NCBI GenBank assembly: GCA_947044365.1
Contig: OX345640.1
Span: forward strand, 854,001 to 918,000
Length of the DNA stretch: 64,000 nt
From: Petrosia ficiformis
Lineage: Eukaryota; Porifera; Demospongiae; Haplosclerida; Petrosiidae
Reading direction: 5' to 3'
Shown: positions 22,967 to 33,674 of the stretch, one piece after another
Layout: the number at the start of each line of letters is the position of its first letter
How positions within the stretch are numbered: the stretch's first letter is position 1
The notes under the pieces: generated by a model
Seen by the model: the letters and a program-made list of their open reading frames with translations, nothing else
Told to the model about the DNA's origin: nothing
The model's database searches: none
Position numbers and translations under genes: made by a program

Positions 22967-23587
22967 ATGAAGGTGTCAGTATACTTGTTCATCTTGTTTA
23001 CAGTTATTCTTAGCTGTGTTGAAGCGCAATTTAAAAAGGATGTTATGCGTTCATTACTCTCCCCAAGACAAAGTACTAGTGATTGTGATGATACGTTGCC
23101 AGAGATGTGTACCAAGCCCATAGAGGAAAAGTTCAATGCAACCAATATCAGTAGTATTGAAGATTATGGTCGTGTTTACAGCTTTGCCTACTCTATAATA
23201 TGTGGTGATTGCAATGATGAGTATATTAGTTTGTTTGAGTGTGAAGGTAACAACACAACACTTATTGAAGAAATTAGAGGTGCTTATTGTGCAGTAAATG
23301 ATGATGGTGAGTATTGTGGAGTTGTGTTTTTCGATGAACTGGCCTCTGGACTATTTAGTCCCGAATCCTGTGAAGGTTGTGAAACATATTGCGACTTTGT
23401 TGAATATTTGTCCAACTCCTTGGGTTGCTGTGCAGCTTCATTTGGTCGTTATGACTTGTTCCTAAATGCAAGTGAGTGTAATAATACTGACCTTGGAGAG
23501 CCATGTTCTGGATCCTCACAGTTTGCTACTCCTATGTTCCTGGGAATCATTACTCTCGCAGTGATTGCTGTTCTCACTCTGTTTTAA
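22967..23587 (+). CDS. CR family: secreted cysteine-rich protein with GPI-type tail (206 aa)
   Basis: Intact frame with signal peptide MKVSVYLFILF...VEAQ, 14 mature cysteines and the GPI-type tail. Codon 4 is Ser, shared only with the copy at 61522. Second half is type B: CGDCNDEYISLFEC, FFDELASGLF, CDFVEYLSNSLGCC, RYDLFLNASEC. N-glycosylation sites occur at FNAT, NIS, NNTT, NAS and NNT. It is the downstream partner of the 1.49-kb tandem duplication but differs from its partner across the second half, which suggests gene conversion from another type B copy. The pseudogene at 33225 is its closest relative from the middle onwards. Confidence 0.87.
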   Translation: MKVSVYLFILFTVILSCVEAQFKKDVMRSLLSPRQSTSDCDDTLPEMCTKPIEEKFNATNISSIEDYGRVYSFAYSIICGDCNDEYISLFECEGNNTTLIEEIRGAYCAVNDDGEYCGVVFFDELASGLFSPESCEGCETYCDFVEYLSNSLGCCAASFGRYDLFLNASECNNTDLGEPCSGSSQFATPMFLGIITLAVIAVLTLF

Positions 23588-23860
23588 ACACAAAATTATT
23601 ATTTTGGACTGATGTTTTAGTTAATAATTGTTTATTGTGTGATTGTAGTTTAGTTTACTCCCCAAATGGCTGTATTGTTTGATTGATTTTATTAAAAATA
23701 ATTTTTTCTGATTTAATTCAAAACATGAAAACAACATAGCTGTTGAAACAAAGCAATGTTAAAACACTATGCCAATAATCAGCTTAATAGTTGATGCAAA
23801 TACTAAAGACGTTACATGATTTAATTTATTTTGCTTTAATATTTTCTGTGCAACAAACTA

Positions 23861-24190
23861 CATAAGATAACTTATTTGTAAATTAGTTCACTGTTGATTT
23901 AATGTTTCTCCTTTATTGACCTATATAAGAGTCAGTTGTCAGATATCGTGACATTTAAAACAAGTATTAATAACAAACATATTCAGTTGAGGTTCGTTTC
24001 AGAATCTCCTCTATTAAACAGTGATTACATTTACGAATCTTCATGACTATTCTTAACAGAAACAGACTGTTGCCTTGCACGTCAGATTCATACAGATGTA
24101 TACAAACTCAAATTACGGAAATGATTCCATTCTTGGGTGTGTACATAGCAAGCAGCAGCAAAAGATATCGGACTATAATCCACAATTGTG
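23861..24190. other. Type II CR upstream region without its gene
   Basis: Carries the TTCACTGTTGATTT, TATATAAGAG, ATTCAGTTGAGGTTCGTTTCAGAATCTC and GATTCATACAGATGT blocks and the leader GCAAGCAGCAGCAAAAGATATCG to ATAATCCACAAT. The next bases read TGTGATTTAAT, so the start codon and all coding sequence are missing. A closely similar relic lies at 35849-36180. Confidence 0.75.
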
Positions 24191-24537
24191 ATTTAATACT
24201 CTAAGTAGTTGTACTGTTCAGTGATTGCAGTTATAATTAGTAATATTGCTACTGGTGGATAGATAGCTAATGGGTGGGCACCAGAGTGTTGCTTTTTTTT
24301 AATGTTAGTAGCCTTGGATAGCTTAAAAATTTTTTCTGCCATTTGTGGTATTTTTGAGAACTGTTTATACTTTTTCTTTTTGATCATGTTTGTATGCTTG
24401 TGATTGAGGCCTTAGCATTCGTATTCCTCAATGGTCTCTCGTATGAGAGTTGGGTGGGACTGGTCTTGACTGCATATATGCACGTGTGCACGCTCCTGGA
24501 AGAGCCACACCTTATACTGGAATGTAGGAGGAGCCGG

Positions 24538-25214
24538 TGTCATAGTATATTCTGTCTCTGGTCGCGGCGATCAAATATCCTAGGATATCCGGTCACAGTA
24601 ACACAGAATATCCCGGGATGAGATATTTAGTCTCAAATAAAATTATCCACCTAAATTGTAATGAATAAAAACATATGATTAATCTCTAATCAAAAAATTA
24701 TAATAAATAATAAAAATTAAAATTAATACATAAAATTCAATAAATTTGTCTTCTAGTGCTGTTGCTTCAGGCCATTTAGAAAAAAAAACAGGATACTGTC
24801 ATTATATATTTGTTCCCTCTAGGTGTTTCAGGGAGGGGCCCGATTAAATCTACTCCAATCGTATGCCATACTTCATCCCTCACAGGTATTGGGTGAAGCT
24901 CTGCAGTAAACTTGTTGAACTCTTTCACTACAAAATGTTTGCTCTTTCGACGAAGCGAGTCTTTCTTATTCTTTGTAAAAGTATTTGGAAATTTTCCTTC
25001 TCTGATATATCCATAAATCAAGTCGTACTCGCTTTGTTCCATCTTACAAGCTGCACATGCATTCGTAGTGAGTCGACTCAGGTGTGACAGAATATTCTAT
25101 CAGTAGTTGAGTAGTCAAGTCACGTGTGACAGAATATACTATCAGTGACAATATTTACCAGGAAATTTTACCGCGTTGCGACAGAATATCCAAGCGACAC
25201 AATATACTGTGACA
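24538..25214 (-). mobile_element. Ginger-like DNA transposon remnant (integrase-type, terminal inverted repeats)
   Basis: Terminal inverted repeats TGTCATAGTATATTCTGTC (left) and, reverse-complemented, TGTCACAGTATATTGTGTC (right). They are flanked on both sides by CCGG (24534-24537 and 25215-25218), a 4-bp target duplication. Ginger transposons are known for gypsy-like integrases, ends starting TGTNR and 4-bp target duplications, and all three fit. Subterminal GACAGAATAT motifs repeat inside the right end. Only a decayed integrase piece remains, so it is non-autonomous. Confidence 0.72.
24730..25042 (-). pseudogene. Integrase fragment inside the Ginger-like element
   Basis: On the minus strand, 24776-25042 reads YDLIYGYIREGKFP, LRRKSKHFVVKE and WHTIGVDLIGPLPETPRGNK, the N-terminal region and first catalytic Asp area of gypsy/Ginger-type integrases. 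The HHCC zinc-binding segment expected between these blocks is deleted. After MTVSCFF the frame breaks at a homopolymer, and the next frame continues with integrase-like SKWPEATALED down to about 24730. The remaining catalytic residues are absent. Confidence 0.75.
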
Positions 25215-25381
25215 CCGGAAGTCTGGCGCATGCTAGTAGTGGGAGCTCTTCTGTTATTTTCAATTGATCTGTTGATCGGTTACTTGTCTAAGAAGTCACA
25301 GAAATCCATAATAGGTTAGTGATATTATGTATACTGTTGCCACACGTAAAGATTTGACTATATATATTTCGCGCTCATTTC

Positions 25382-25429
25382 TAGTCTCGCGAGCCAGCCC
25401 CTTCGCGAAGGGGCTGGCTCGCGAGACTA
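25382..25429. repeat. Perfect 48-bp GC-rich palindrome
   Basis: TAGTCTCGCGAGCCAGCC... reads identically on both strands with no spacer, centred at 25405/25406, in strongly AT-rich surroundings. It is followed by TATAACCTATACTTATAGTTA and a TA run, a flank that recurs at 40079-40110 after a different hairpin. Confidence 0.95.
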
Positions 25430-25670
25430 TGTATAACCTATACTTATAGTTACATTATATATATATATATAATTATATATATCTCATAATGAGATTCATA
25501 GCCCATACATTTCTATGGGGCGTGTAAGTTTATATTTCTCATATCAACCTCAAAATAGGTTGATATTTTAAAATATCAACCTTGTGAAACTCGACGGCGA
25601 TTTCTTACGGACTCAATGACAATCTCTTGCAGGACAATCCAAGGTATGAATCTCAATCTAAAATATATCA

Positions 25671-25812
25671 GATATAACATGTTTCATCTGTCTATATGCG
25701 TTATATAAACCTGCCAACTCGGATGATATCACCCTCGGGCTACGCCCTCGGGTGATATCTTACCTCGTGGCAGGTTTATATAACGCATATAGACCTCTGA
25801 AACATGTTATAT
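25671..25812. repeat. Fold-back element, 142 bp
   Basis: Arms of about 70 bp (25671-25740 and 25744-25812) around a 3-nt centre share ATAACATGTTTCA, TCTATATGCGTTATATAAAC and GATATCACC(C)TCGGGC, with a few mismatches near CTGCCA. Not part of any gene. It resembles a fold-back or MITE-like element; no target duplication was identified. Confidence 0.85.
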
Positions 25813-25820
25813 ATAATACA

Positions 25821-25859
<39 letters not shown>

Positions 25860-25892
25860 TAGATATCAGTTTCAGTATCACATATCATGGAT

Positions 25893-26345
25893 ACCGTATA
25901 TCCCTGAGTACTTGTAGGAATCTTTCTATTTGCTAAATATGTTCCAATGATACTCTCCACAACATATACGTACATCAAATACTAAGGAAGAGATGTCATG
26001 TGTCATAGTGCATCATAATGTCCATAATATAACCATGTGTCATCATGACATTCTTAAGGTAATATTTTGTAATTATGAGTCATTATGAGTCATTATGAGT
26101 CATTATTACAAGTCTTTAAGTCAAATACAAACCTTTTCATTAAGGCTGGAACATTCCCTGTCCAATTAGTGTATAGTTCCTCTGAGAAATTGTCAGAGTT
26201 ATATCACATGATGATCATGTGACAGTTACATGACTAAATGTATTGATATGACAGCTCCAGGCACGAAGGCACCAGGTTTTGAATCAAACAGCTGTGTTTT
26301 GTAACCATTACCAGAGGCATTATATAACATGATGATGTATAATTA
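25893..26345 (-). pseudogene. Antisense VPS10 fragment 1
   Basis: On the minus strand, parts of VPS10 exons 2435-2612 (CCTACAAGTACTCAGGGATA region), 1967-2077 (AGGAACTATACAC..ATTGGACAGGG) and 1781-1911 (CAAAACTTGGTGC) appear with flanking intron pieces. The middle of exon 1967-2077 and all of exon 2224-2381 are lost. Confidence 0.8.
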
Positions 26346-26595
26346 TAATCATGACACCATTTCTCCATAGACACAATGTCTATAGGGAAATGAATATAAT
26401 TTATATAATATATGTATAGGTAATGTTATGCCAGGGTGCTATATCAGGTTTATAATCACCAATCCAGAGGAGGAAGTTATTATAAGCCTGATATTGCACA
26501 AGTGACTTCAAAGTCATGTTTATCAGCTTAATGAAGCAACAAACCACACAGTACACATATCAAACCGTGGTGAATGTATTACATTTTGTCAGAGG

Positions 26596-26834
26596 GTGAC
26601 CATGGATGCGAAAATCAGTCATTCGGGAAAAATCAAATGCTTTACATTTAAATGCACATAATTCAGCCATTTTCTATAGATAGCCAAATAAATATATATC
26701 TAGGAAGAGCAACTACTCTTTTACCTAGATAACAAATTAAGCTATGCAAAATGGCTGAGTAACGAACATTTAAATGAAACCATTTAGAGAAAATTTTTAG
26801 TTGCCAAATGACTGATTTTCGCATCCACAGTCAC
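26596..26834. repeat. MITE family G (GGATGCGAAAATCAG ends), copy 1
   Basis: Terminal inverted repeats GTGAC..TGGATGCGAAAATCAGTCATT, with a second internal inverted pair (CATTTAAATG, CAGCCATTTT/AAATGGCTG). Further copies lie at 37358, 41791, 50481, 51947 and 59467. Confidence 0.85.
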
Positions 26835-27471
26835 ACACACATATGTATTATAAATGATGAAAACATGAAACACACCACCCATTGTATATACAACATAAAC
26901 CACTGCTTGCTTACCTCAAACTGACAAGAACACCTACCCAAACCACAATGTGTAGTATGTGGAAGTTATATATATACCATAGAAGTTATACCACCATGGT
27001 AACAGTGTCAATAAAATTACATTCCTAGTATAAACCTTTTCGTATCATATAACTACAACATACAATTATTATTATATTATATATATATAATTATATAATA
27101 TAGAGTAAAGTGTCAATTATCGGACACCACCCATATTCGGACGCTATAGCGCTCTCTCTACCACTGGAACTGGAATTACTACACCATAGTAAGAAAGTAT
27201 ACTAAGTAATATCTCTGCATACCAAGTTTCATGACGATTGCTTGCTTGGTCTTAGAGTTATAAGCTTGCAAAAATGAAATTCGGACTCGCCTATGATCGG
27301 AAAAAGTAATATATTGACGGACTGCTATCCATGCCTCTTATAGAACTGCTGGAAATAAATGGTTACTGTACCATAAGCTGCAACAACATCTACTCTAGTC
27401 ATAAACCAAATCTCGTCTCTTAAAGTTGCTTGACTGATTTTTTGTATTCAACTATCTGGGCCATTCTGAGC

Positions 27472-27626
27472 AATCAATAATCGGCCACACCTTTTTATAA
27501 TTAGTATAGAGTTCAATTGGAAATAATAAATTCTTCTAATTTTATTGGTCACCAAAAAATTCTAAAAATTATACTTCCAATTAAACACTGTACTATTTAC
27601 AAAAAGGCGTGGCCGATTATTGATAA
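27472..27626. repeat. Small inverted-repeat element, 155 bp
   Basis: Ends AATCAATAATCGGCCACACC and its inverted partner GGCGTGGCCGATTATTGAT enclose about 110 bp of AT-rich sequence, which itself repeats TTCAATTGGAA/TTCCAATTAAA in inverse. Nearby 27117-27310 (ATTATCGGACACC, GCCTATGATCGG) may be related. Family unknown. Confidence 0.7.
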
Positions 27627-27639
27627 AACTGATATTGTA

Positions 27640-28905
27640 TAGATGATCTATGAATTAAAGCTTGTGTAATATGTGCTACATTTGATACTTGGAAGAGGTA
27701 TGGTATAGATCATCAATTTTTCTTTGAAAATTAAAGCTTGTGTAATAGCTTTATTACATTTGATACTTGGAAGAGGTATGATATAGATCATCTATGTAAT
27801 TCAATTATGATTATTAATTGGTACTACAACTTTAAAAGGTTAATTAGACACAGGGCTATTACCGGCTATATATTATATATACATAATTTATATTTTATAT
27901 TTACTTATACCATGATGTGTGGGCGATCGCCATGGTAACCTTTGATGTACTGCGGGAGATATATGCCCATAACATGCCTGTAGACAGGGGATTTAGTGTA
28001 ATTGTATTTTCACAGTTTTTACAGTAAACGCTAATTGGGATAGTACTATGGTTTCTACTTGACAACAGTGATAAAATGTGATTTAATTGCATACTTTTGT
28101 GTTACCATGGTATAAAATAGGCATATAACACCCTTGAGATAATTGTCTCGGACTGTTTAGTTATTTTAAAGTTCAAAATAGCTGCACTATAAATTACAGA
28201 ACACAGGAATTATCAAAATGTTTTAGATCAAGTAAAGTTGTGTGGCAGGCTCACTCTTGGCTATACTATGGATGTATTATTCAATGAATTAGTCTCAGAA
28301 TGTCTTGACTCTGATTTCTGTGAAAATTCTGAAGATAAGCTGAAAATTTCACTATTTTATTGTGTTGCTGTGTAGCTCTTGTTTTATGTTTTTAATAACG
28401 AATGGTAGATGATTAATGAAGATATCAATTTCAGTATCACATATCATGGATTTACATATTGAAATAATTATTACTTCTTCATAATATAGTATCCTGCTCT
28501 TGAGAACTATTTAACATTGTACAAATAGTGTTATGATTATCAGACCTGTTAGAAGATGTGGTATTGCACAATTTGCAAGAACTGTACACAAAAGGAAAAT
28601 ATAATTTTGTAACTAGAATCATATATAATTATTGCAACATTCAAACCCTTGTTTGGAAACTTAGAAGATAGTGTTTGATGAGATGAACAACTTCCCCACT
28701 TGCCTGTAGCTATCTGTATAAAAGAAAACTTAAACTTTACCAAAGAGTGAGCTATATACAGCCACCCTGCTGCTGCAAGACCATTATATATTACTACATA
28801 GTAAAGAATGATTCCACATCTTTAGATAATATCATTTCTGAATAATTATAATTGTGAATGAATATCTAAATTATCATTAATGTTATGAATATAATTGCAT
28901 GTCTA
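27640..28905. repeat. Segmentally duplicated upstream module of CR genes
   Basis: No gene seen. Blocks (TACATTTGATACTTGGAAGAGG, CCATGATGTGTGGGCGATC, GGCAGGCTCACTCTTGGC, CAGCCACCCTGCTGCTGC) recur in the same order at 59990-61370, and partly at 38340-39080 and 54420-55060, each time leading towards a CR gene or a relic. Confidence 0.75.
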
Positions 28906-28914
28906 TAATTAGTC

Positions 28915-29240
28915 GGGTGTTTGGACTCTGGACTCTGGACTGGACTGGACTGGTAACTGTCAATTAATTAACTAAAACCACGTGAATCGGCTGTACCACG
29001 ATGGTGGATGATGAAATAATAATTATATCAAGCGATGAAGATCTGGTGTTTGTACTAACCCGTTTAACGTAAAACCCAGGAAATAGGGTCCCCATCAGTA
29101 CAATAGAGAAGTTGGATGCGCGAATCCGGTGAGCCACCTGCCACACCTACCATGCATAATTAATGAGGTGGCGAATATTATAGTTGATCCGAGTCTAGTC
29201 CAGTCCAGTCCAGTCCAGAGTCCAGGTTTTACAAACACCC
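28915..29240. mobile_element. Mutator-like MITE, 326 bp, with 9-bp target duplication
   Basis: Ends GGGTGTTTG...and ...CAAACACCC, with subterminal (GGACT)n on the left and inverse (AGTCC)n on the right. The 9-bp TAATTAGTC is at both flanks (28906-28914 and 29241-29249). Uninterrupted homologues at about 39090 and 61350 read CTATAATTAGCCTGCTATATT, the empty site. A 9-bp duplication fits Mutator-like elements. No transposase is present. Confidence 0.85.
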
Positions 29241-29328
29241 TAATTAGTCTGCTATATTAACAAAGTACATACATTTACTGACACTACTGACACACCTAAC
29301 AAAGTACAAATTAGATAACATGTAAGTT

Positions 29329-29338
29329 TATAAAAAGG
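29329..29338 (+). promoter_or_regulatory. TATA box, type I CR promoter
   Basis: TATAAAAAGG lies 67 bp before the ATG at 29396, preceded by ACTGACACACCTAACAAAG and followed by the GCAAGCAGCAGCAGAA leader. Confidence 0.65.
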
Positions 29339-29395
29339 CTGACAACACTGCATATATAGCAAGCAGCAGCAGAATATATTGGACTATAATTCACA

Positions 29396-30010
29396 ATGAA
29401 GGTTGCAGTATACTTGTTCATCTCGTTTACAGTTATTCTTAGCTGTGTTGAAGCGCAATTTAAAAAGGATGTTATGCGTTCATTACTCTCCCCAAGACAA
29501 AGTACTAGTGATTGTGATGATACGTTGCCAGAGATGTGTACCAAGCCCATAGAGGAAAAGTTCAATGCAACCAATACCAGTAATATTCAAGATGCAGCTC
29601 GTGCTTTCAGCTTTTCCTTGTCTATAGTATGTGGTGTTTGCAATGATGAGTATATTAGATTTTATGAGTGTCAAGGTAACACAACATTTATTGAAAAAAT
29701 AAGAGGTGGTTTTTGTGCAGTAAATGACGATGGTGAGTATTGTGGAGTTGTGTATTTGGATGATTTTGCCTCTGGAGTATTTAGCCCTGAATCCTGTGAA
29801 GACTGTAAAACGTATTGCGAGTTTTATGAATATTCTTCTAGTTTGTTTGGTTGCTGTGCAGCTTCTCTTGCTCGTTTTGACTTGTTCATAGATGAACGTG
29901 ATTGTGATACTGACCTTGGAGAGCCATGTTCTGGATCCTCACTGTTTGCTACTCCTATGTTCCTGGGAATCATTACTGTCGCAGTGATTACTGTTTTCAC
30001 TCTGTTTTAA
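29396..30010 (+). CDS. CR family: secreted cysteine-rich protein with GPI-type tail (204 aa)
   Basis: Intact frame with signal peptide, 14 mature cysteines, type A second half and GPI-type tail ending VITVFTLF. From [14 protein letters not shown] to the stop it is almost identical to the copy at 21478, differing for instance in CKTYC and IDERDC. The preceding block, NTSNIQDAARAFSFSLS, matches the copies at 6403 and 61522 instead. Its promoter is type I while the 21478 copy has type II, so promoter and coding region have assorted independently. The 3' flank, including TTCAACATATTACTGC, is shared with 22093-22420. Confidence 0.87.
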   Translation: MKVAVYLFISFTVILSCVEAQFKKDVMRSLLSPRQSTSDCDDTLPEMCTKPIEEKFNATNTSNIQDAARAFSFSLSIVCGVCNDEYIRFYECQGNTTFIEKIRGGFCAVNDDGEYCGVVYLDDFASGVFSPESCEDCKTYCEFYEYSSSLFGCCAASLARFDLFIDERDCDTDLGEPCSGSSLFATPMFLGIITVAVITVFTLF

Positions 30011-31370
30011 ACATAAAATTATTATTTTTGCTGATGTTGTAGTTAATAATTGTTTATTGTGTGATTGTAGTTTAGTTTACTCCCCAAATGTATCGTTTGA
30101 TTGATTTTATTAAAAATTATTTTTGCTGATTTATTTGAAAATATGAAAACAACATAGCTGTTGAAAGAAAGCAATGTTAAAACACTATGTCAATAATCAG
30201 CATGCTAGACACTCTTCTGTTTCGACAGAAATAAAGTTTAATTATTGATGCAAATTTTATTAAATAGTGGTATGGTCTTGCTGGTGTCTCATTTTGTTTC
30301 AACATATTACTGCTTTTTTGGGAAAAAAAAACTTTAATTTAAAATTAAGAATAGTGGAAAAACAAATTGTATAATTACACATTACAATTATCATAAATTC
30401 AATAATTATTACAATGGTCATATAATATAATTCAGATGGTGTTTCTTACAACATCTGTCAGCATTATATAATAGTTTAAAGTTCAAAGGTTGATTCGACC
30501 ACATCATGATAATATCAGTTATCAGAGAGTATATACGGTAGTACTCTCTATGTAGGGATGGCACGGAAAAAAAATGGCCGCCCATACATTTAAATTGCAA
30601 GTGGTGAGCTGAAATCTCTGGTAATATATACAGATAAGTTTTAATACACACATACCTGTTCATATCTAGTGTTTTATGACTACCAACACCATCTAGATGG
30701 CTAAAGATTGTTGTTAAGGTAGAGAACCGGCGAGTGGCAAAACTGGCAAAATGTTCATAATATTATTTTCCAGACAAATCATTTTTCTGTTTGTTGAAAT
30801 ATCACAATGATTCTAGCACCATTCCAGTCGCATTCATAGTAAAATTCTGGTCTTAAAGTATTGAGATGAAATCTTCAGATACTATGAAATAAGACAGTCT
30901 CAACGACTACAAAGATTTGATCTCAAATTGGACGCCATGTTTCTAAATGGAATTTAATTACGCATGCGCAATTTGTATACTCGGAACATGGAAGCTGAAA
31001 AGATGGAAGTGCTTGGAATTATAATAACATTTGTGAGCAAATACATTCTTATAGTAATGAATATTTAATATTAAAGCCATTGTATAATAATATTTTATAA
31101 GCATTGGAATACTGAATGGTTGACACAGTGACTGACACTACTTTTGTAGTGCTGTAAGTGACATAGTAGGCATCATCTGTAAGTGAAACTGTGAAAGAGA
31201 ATGATAATCAATTCATAAATAATTGATATATACAAAAGACTGACCTTCATTGATAAACAAACTTTAATGCATTTATGATTGAATGATTTCATATGATATA
31301 TAACTTACACCAGTATTTCTTCAATGTACAAAAAATATTCACACCATCCAGGAAAAAAAAAGCAATGGAA
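30011..31370. other. CR 3' flank and unassigned sequence
   Basis: 30011-30500 is the duplicated CR 3' flank. 30500-31370 holds no recognisable gene: mostly unique AT-rich sequence with GGCACGGAAAAAAAATGGCC near 30550 and ATGCGCAATTTGTATACTCGG near 30965. Confidence 0.5.
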
Positions 31371-31668
31371 ACAAGAATAATAAAAACAATTCCAATGAAA
31401 ATGAAAGAAGATGTAGGGATGTCAAAACCCAAAAAGCATGCGAACAAGGTTAGGTGGGATCCAAAATTAAACAAACCACTTCCATATAACCCTACATAAG
31501 TACAGCTCTTTGTATTTTGCTTTATAGCGGTATAAGTACTTATGCAGGGTTATATGGAAGTGGTTTGTTTAATTTTGGATCCCACCTAACCTTGTTCGCA
31601 TGCTTTTTGGGTTTTGATATCCCTACATCTTCTTTCATTTTCATTGGAAATGTTTTTATTATTCTTGT
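31371..31668. repeat. Long hairpin: 133-bp arms, 32-bp loop, about 98% complementary
   Basis: 31371-31503 and 31536-31668 are reverse complements with only about three mismatches (near 31389, 31419 and 31494). The arms contain GGTTAGGTGGGATCCAAAAT and its inverse. A 68-residue frame in the left arm has no recognisable family. The right flank resumes the CR type I upstream sequence, so it looks like an insertion there. Confidence 0.92.
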
Positions 31669-31881
31669 GAATAAGTATAATTGTGAATGAATATCTAAAA
31701 TAACAGTCATTAATTTTATGAATATAATTGTATATAGATCTATGTCCTATTAACCTGCTATATAATTATATCAACAAAGTACACTGTTCATGACATCATG
31801 ATCACTGACACTATTGACATGCAAGACTGACACTCCTGACACACCTATCAAAGTACAAAGTAGATGACACTGATGTAAGCT

Positions 31882-31890
31882 TATAAAAGG
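31882..31890 (+). promoter_or_regulatory. Orphan type I CR promoter
   Basis: TATAAAAGG with the full upstream context (ACACACCTATCAAAGTACAAA, GTAAGCT), but after TAGCAACAG the sequence switches to GGTAAACTAAAGATGTTACA. No CR gene follows. Confidence 0.6.
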
Positions 31891-31919
31891 CTGGTTATAG
31901 ATAGCAACAGGTAAACTAA

Positions 31920-33224
31920 AGATGTTACATGATTTAACTACACTGTAAAAATTATTGGGTTATTTTAACACTCATTTGGTTATGCGAGTTTCAATACAAT
32001 ATTAATAATATACTATGCAAATTAATATTGACTTCTTTCTTGTTATAGGTAATGTTTACAAGTAGTAATTTACTTCTTGATTAGTATATAGAGTATATGC
32101 CATAATACAGAATGGTACCAAAAATAGTACAATCTACTTCAAACATAGTATTGTAAATCACTTAGTAATTATGTACATCTGCCAACTTCTCAAATTTCTG
32201 TAGAGTAAACAAGTGTATATAGAGAAAAAAGTATCCCTTTGATTGCTTTATGGTGTCCAGCATTCAGTAATCATGGCTGACTTTATCATGCCGAAACACA
32301 ACAGCCTATTATAGTTATTATTTTGATTATATACTCTGTTTACCTTTTATAGAACCTTGTAGAACTTTAAGAATACATTTCAGGTAGAATAGCTAGCTAT
32401 TAGTTCCAGTGTCTACGTAAGCTACACAGCTTTCTTTCTGCTGGTGTGTAGAGCTTGATCGCGATCATCGCGCGTTCTTTTCGCGCCACGCCCATTAATT
32501 GACCGAGCCCCCCTGGCCGGAATGATGTAACTTCCTTAACTACGCATACTCGCGTAGGTGACACAAACATATATAATTATATATAAACATACATCGAACC
32601 CGTGGGAAAGCAATCATAGGGATGGCCCTACGGGCCATAAAAAGATTTTATTTACTATTATAATTGCAAATTCATGTACATAATTATACTAATTACTCTG
32701 GAATAACATTTGTTGTTTTCTCAGACGTTAGAATTGGAATACTACACCACAGTTTATACCTATAATACTATGCTGTGTATATAGCTACATTATATTAATA
32801 TATTTGTTACTGTATGGTTTATTACGACATGTACTGTATATAGATCAAGATCAAATGAACTGTGACTTGTAAATGTTACCTAACACTACTAGAGAAACTC
32901 CTGTAACCTATTATTTTTTACAGTGTAATAATTATTTTATTTTGCTTTAATAATTTCTGTACAACAAACTACATAAAATAACTTATTTGTAAATTAGTTC
33001 ACTGTTGATTTTAATTTTTCTTCTGACCTATATCATAGTATCAGTTGTCAGTTTTCATCAGTCAGTTATTTTTGAAGCTATTGTTAATAATAATGGCCAT
33101 TAATAACAAACATATTCAGTTGAGATTCGTTTCAGAATCTCCTCTCTTACACAATGATTACATTTACGAATCTTCATGATCAGAAAAGAATGTTACCTTG
33201 CATGTCAGATTCATACACAAATAG
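31920..33224. other. Composite of repeats, no intact gene
   Basis: 32690-32890 resembles 8210-8290 and 8900-9110 in the VPS10 intron (AACATTTGTTGTTTTCTCAGA, ACACCACAG..TATACCTA). 32450-32580 is GC-richer and shares CATGATGTAACTTCCTTAACTA-like blocks with 7735-7800 and 9237-9313. 32935-33224 is a type II CR upstream region that leads into the truncated CR copy. Confidence 0.6.
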
Positions 33225-33674
33225 TTCAATGCAACTAATATCAGTTCGGGTATTGAAGATTATTTTCGTGTTTTCAGCTTTGCCTACTCTATAATATGTG
33301 GTGATTGCTATGATGAGTATATTAGTGTTATTGAGTGTGAAGGCAACACAACTGAAGAAATTACAGGTGCTTATTGTGCAGTAAATGATGATGGTGAGTA
33401 TTGTGGAGTTGTGTTTTTCGATGAACTGGCCTCTGGACTATTTAGTCCCGAATCCTGTGAAGATTGTGAAACATATTGCGACTTTGTTGAATATTTGTCC
33501 AACTCCTTGGGTTGCTGTGCAGCTTCTCTTGCTCGTTATGACTTGTTCTTAAATACAAGTGAGTGTAATAATACTGACCTTGGAGAGCCATGTTCTGGAT
33601 CCTCACAGTTTGCTACTCCTATGTTCCTGGGAATCATTACTCTTGCAGTGATTACTGTTCTCACTCTGTTTTAA
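33225..33674 (+). pseudogene. CR-family gene, 5'-truncated copy
   Basis: Homology begins at FNATNIS, after a TAG at 33222-33224 in the same frame, and runs without interruption to the usual stop, with 12 of the 14 mature cysteines and the full GPI-type tail. The start codon, signal peptide and first two cysteines are deleted: the type II leader (GATTCATACACAAATAG) is joined directly to mid-gene sequence. Type B, close to the copy at 22967 ([34 protein letters not shown]). CNDEY has become CYDEY. Without a secretion signal it is probably non-functional, although the open frame suggests a recent deletion. Confidence 0.85.

Larger units (their letters stand above)
20874..23860 (+). repeat. Tandem duplication of about 1.49 kb carrying two CR genes
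   Basis: 20875-21540 and 22375-23030 are nearly identical over upstream sequence, leader and CR start codons, offset by about 1,489 bp. The second copy lacks TTACACAGTG near 22862. The 3' flanks also match. Within the coding regions the downstream halves differ strongly. Confidence 0.85.
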
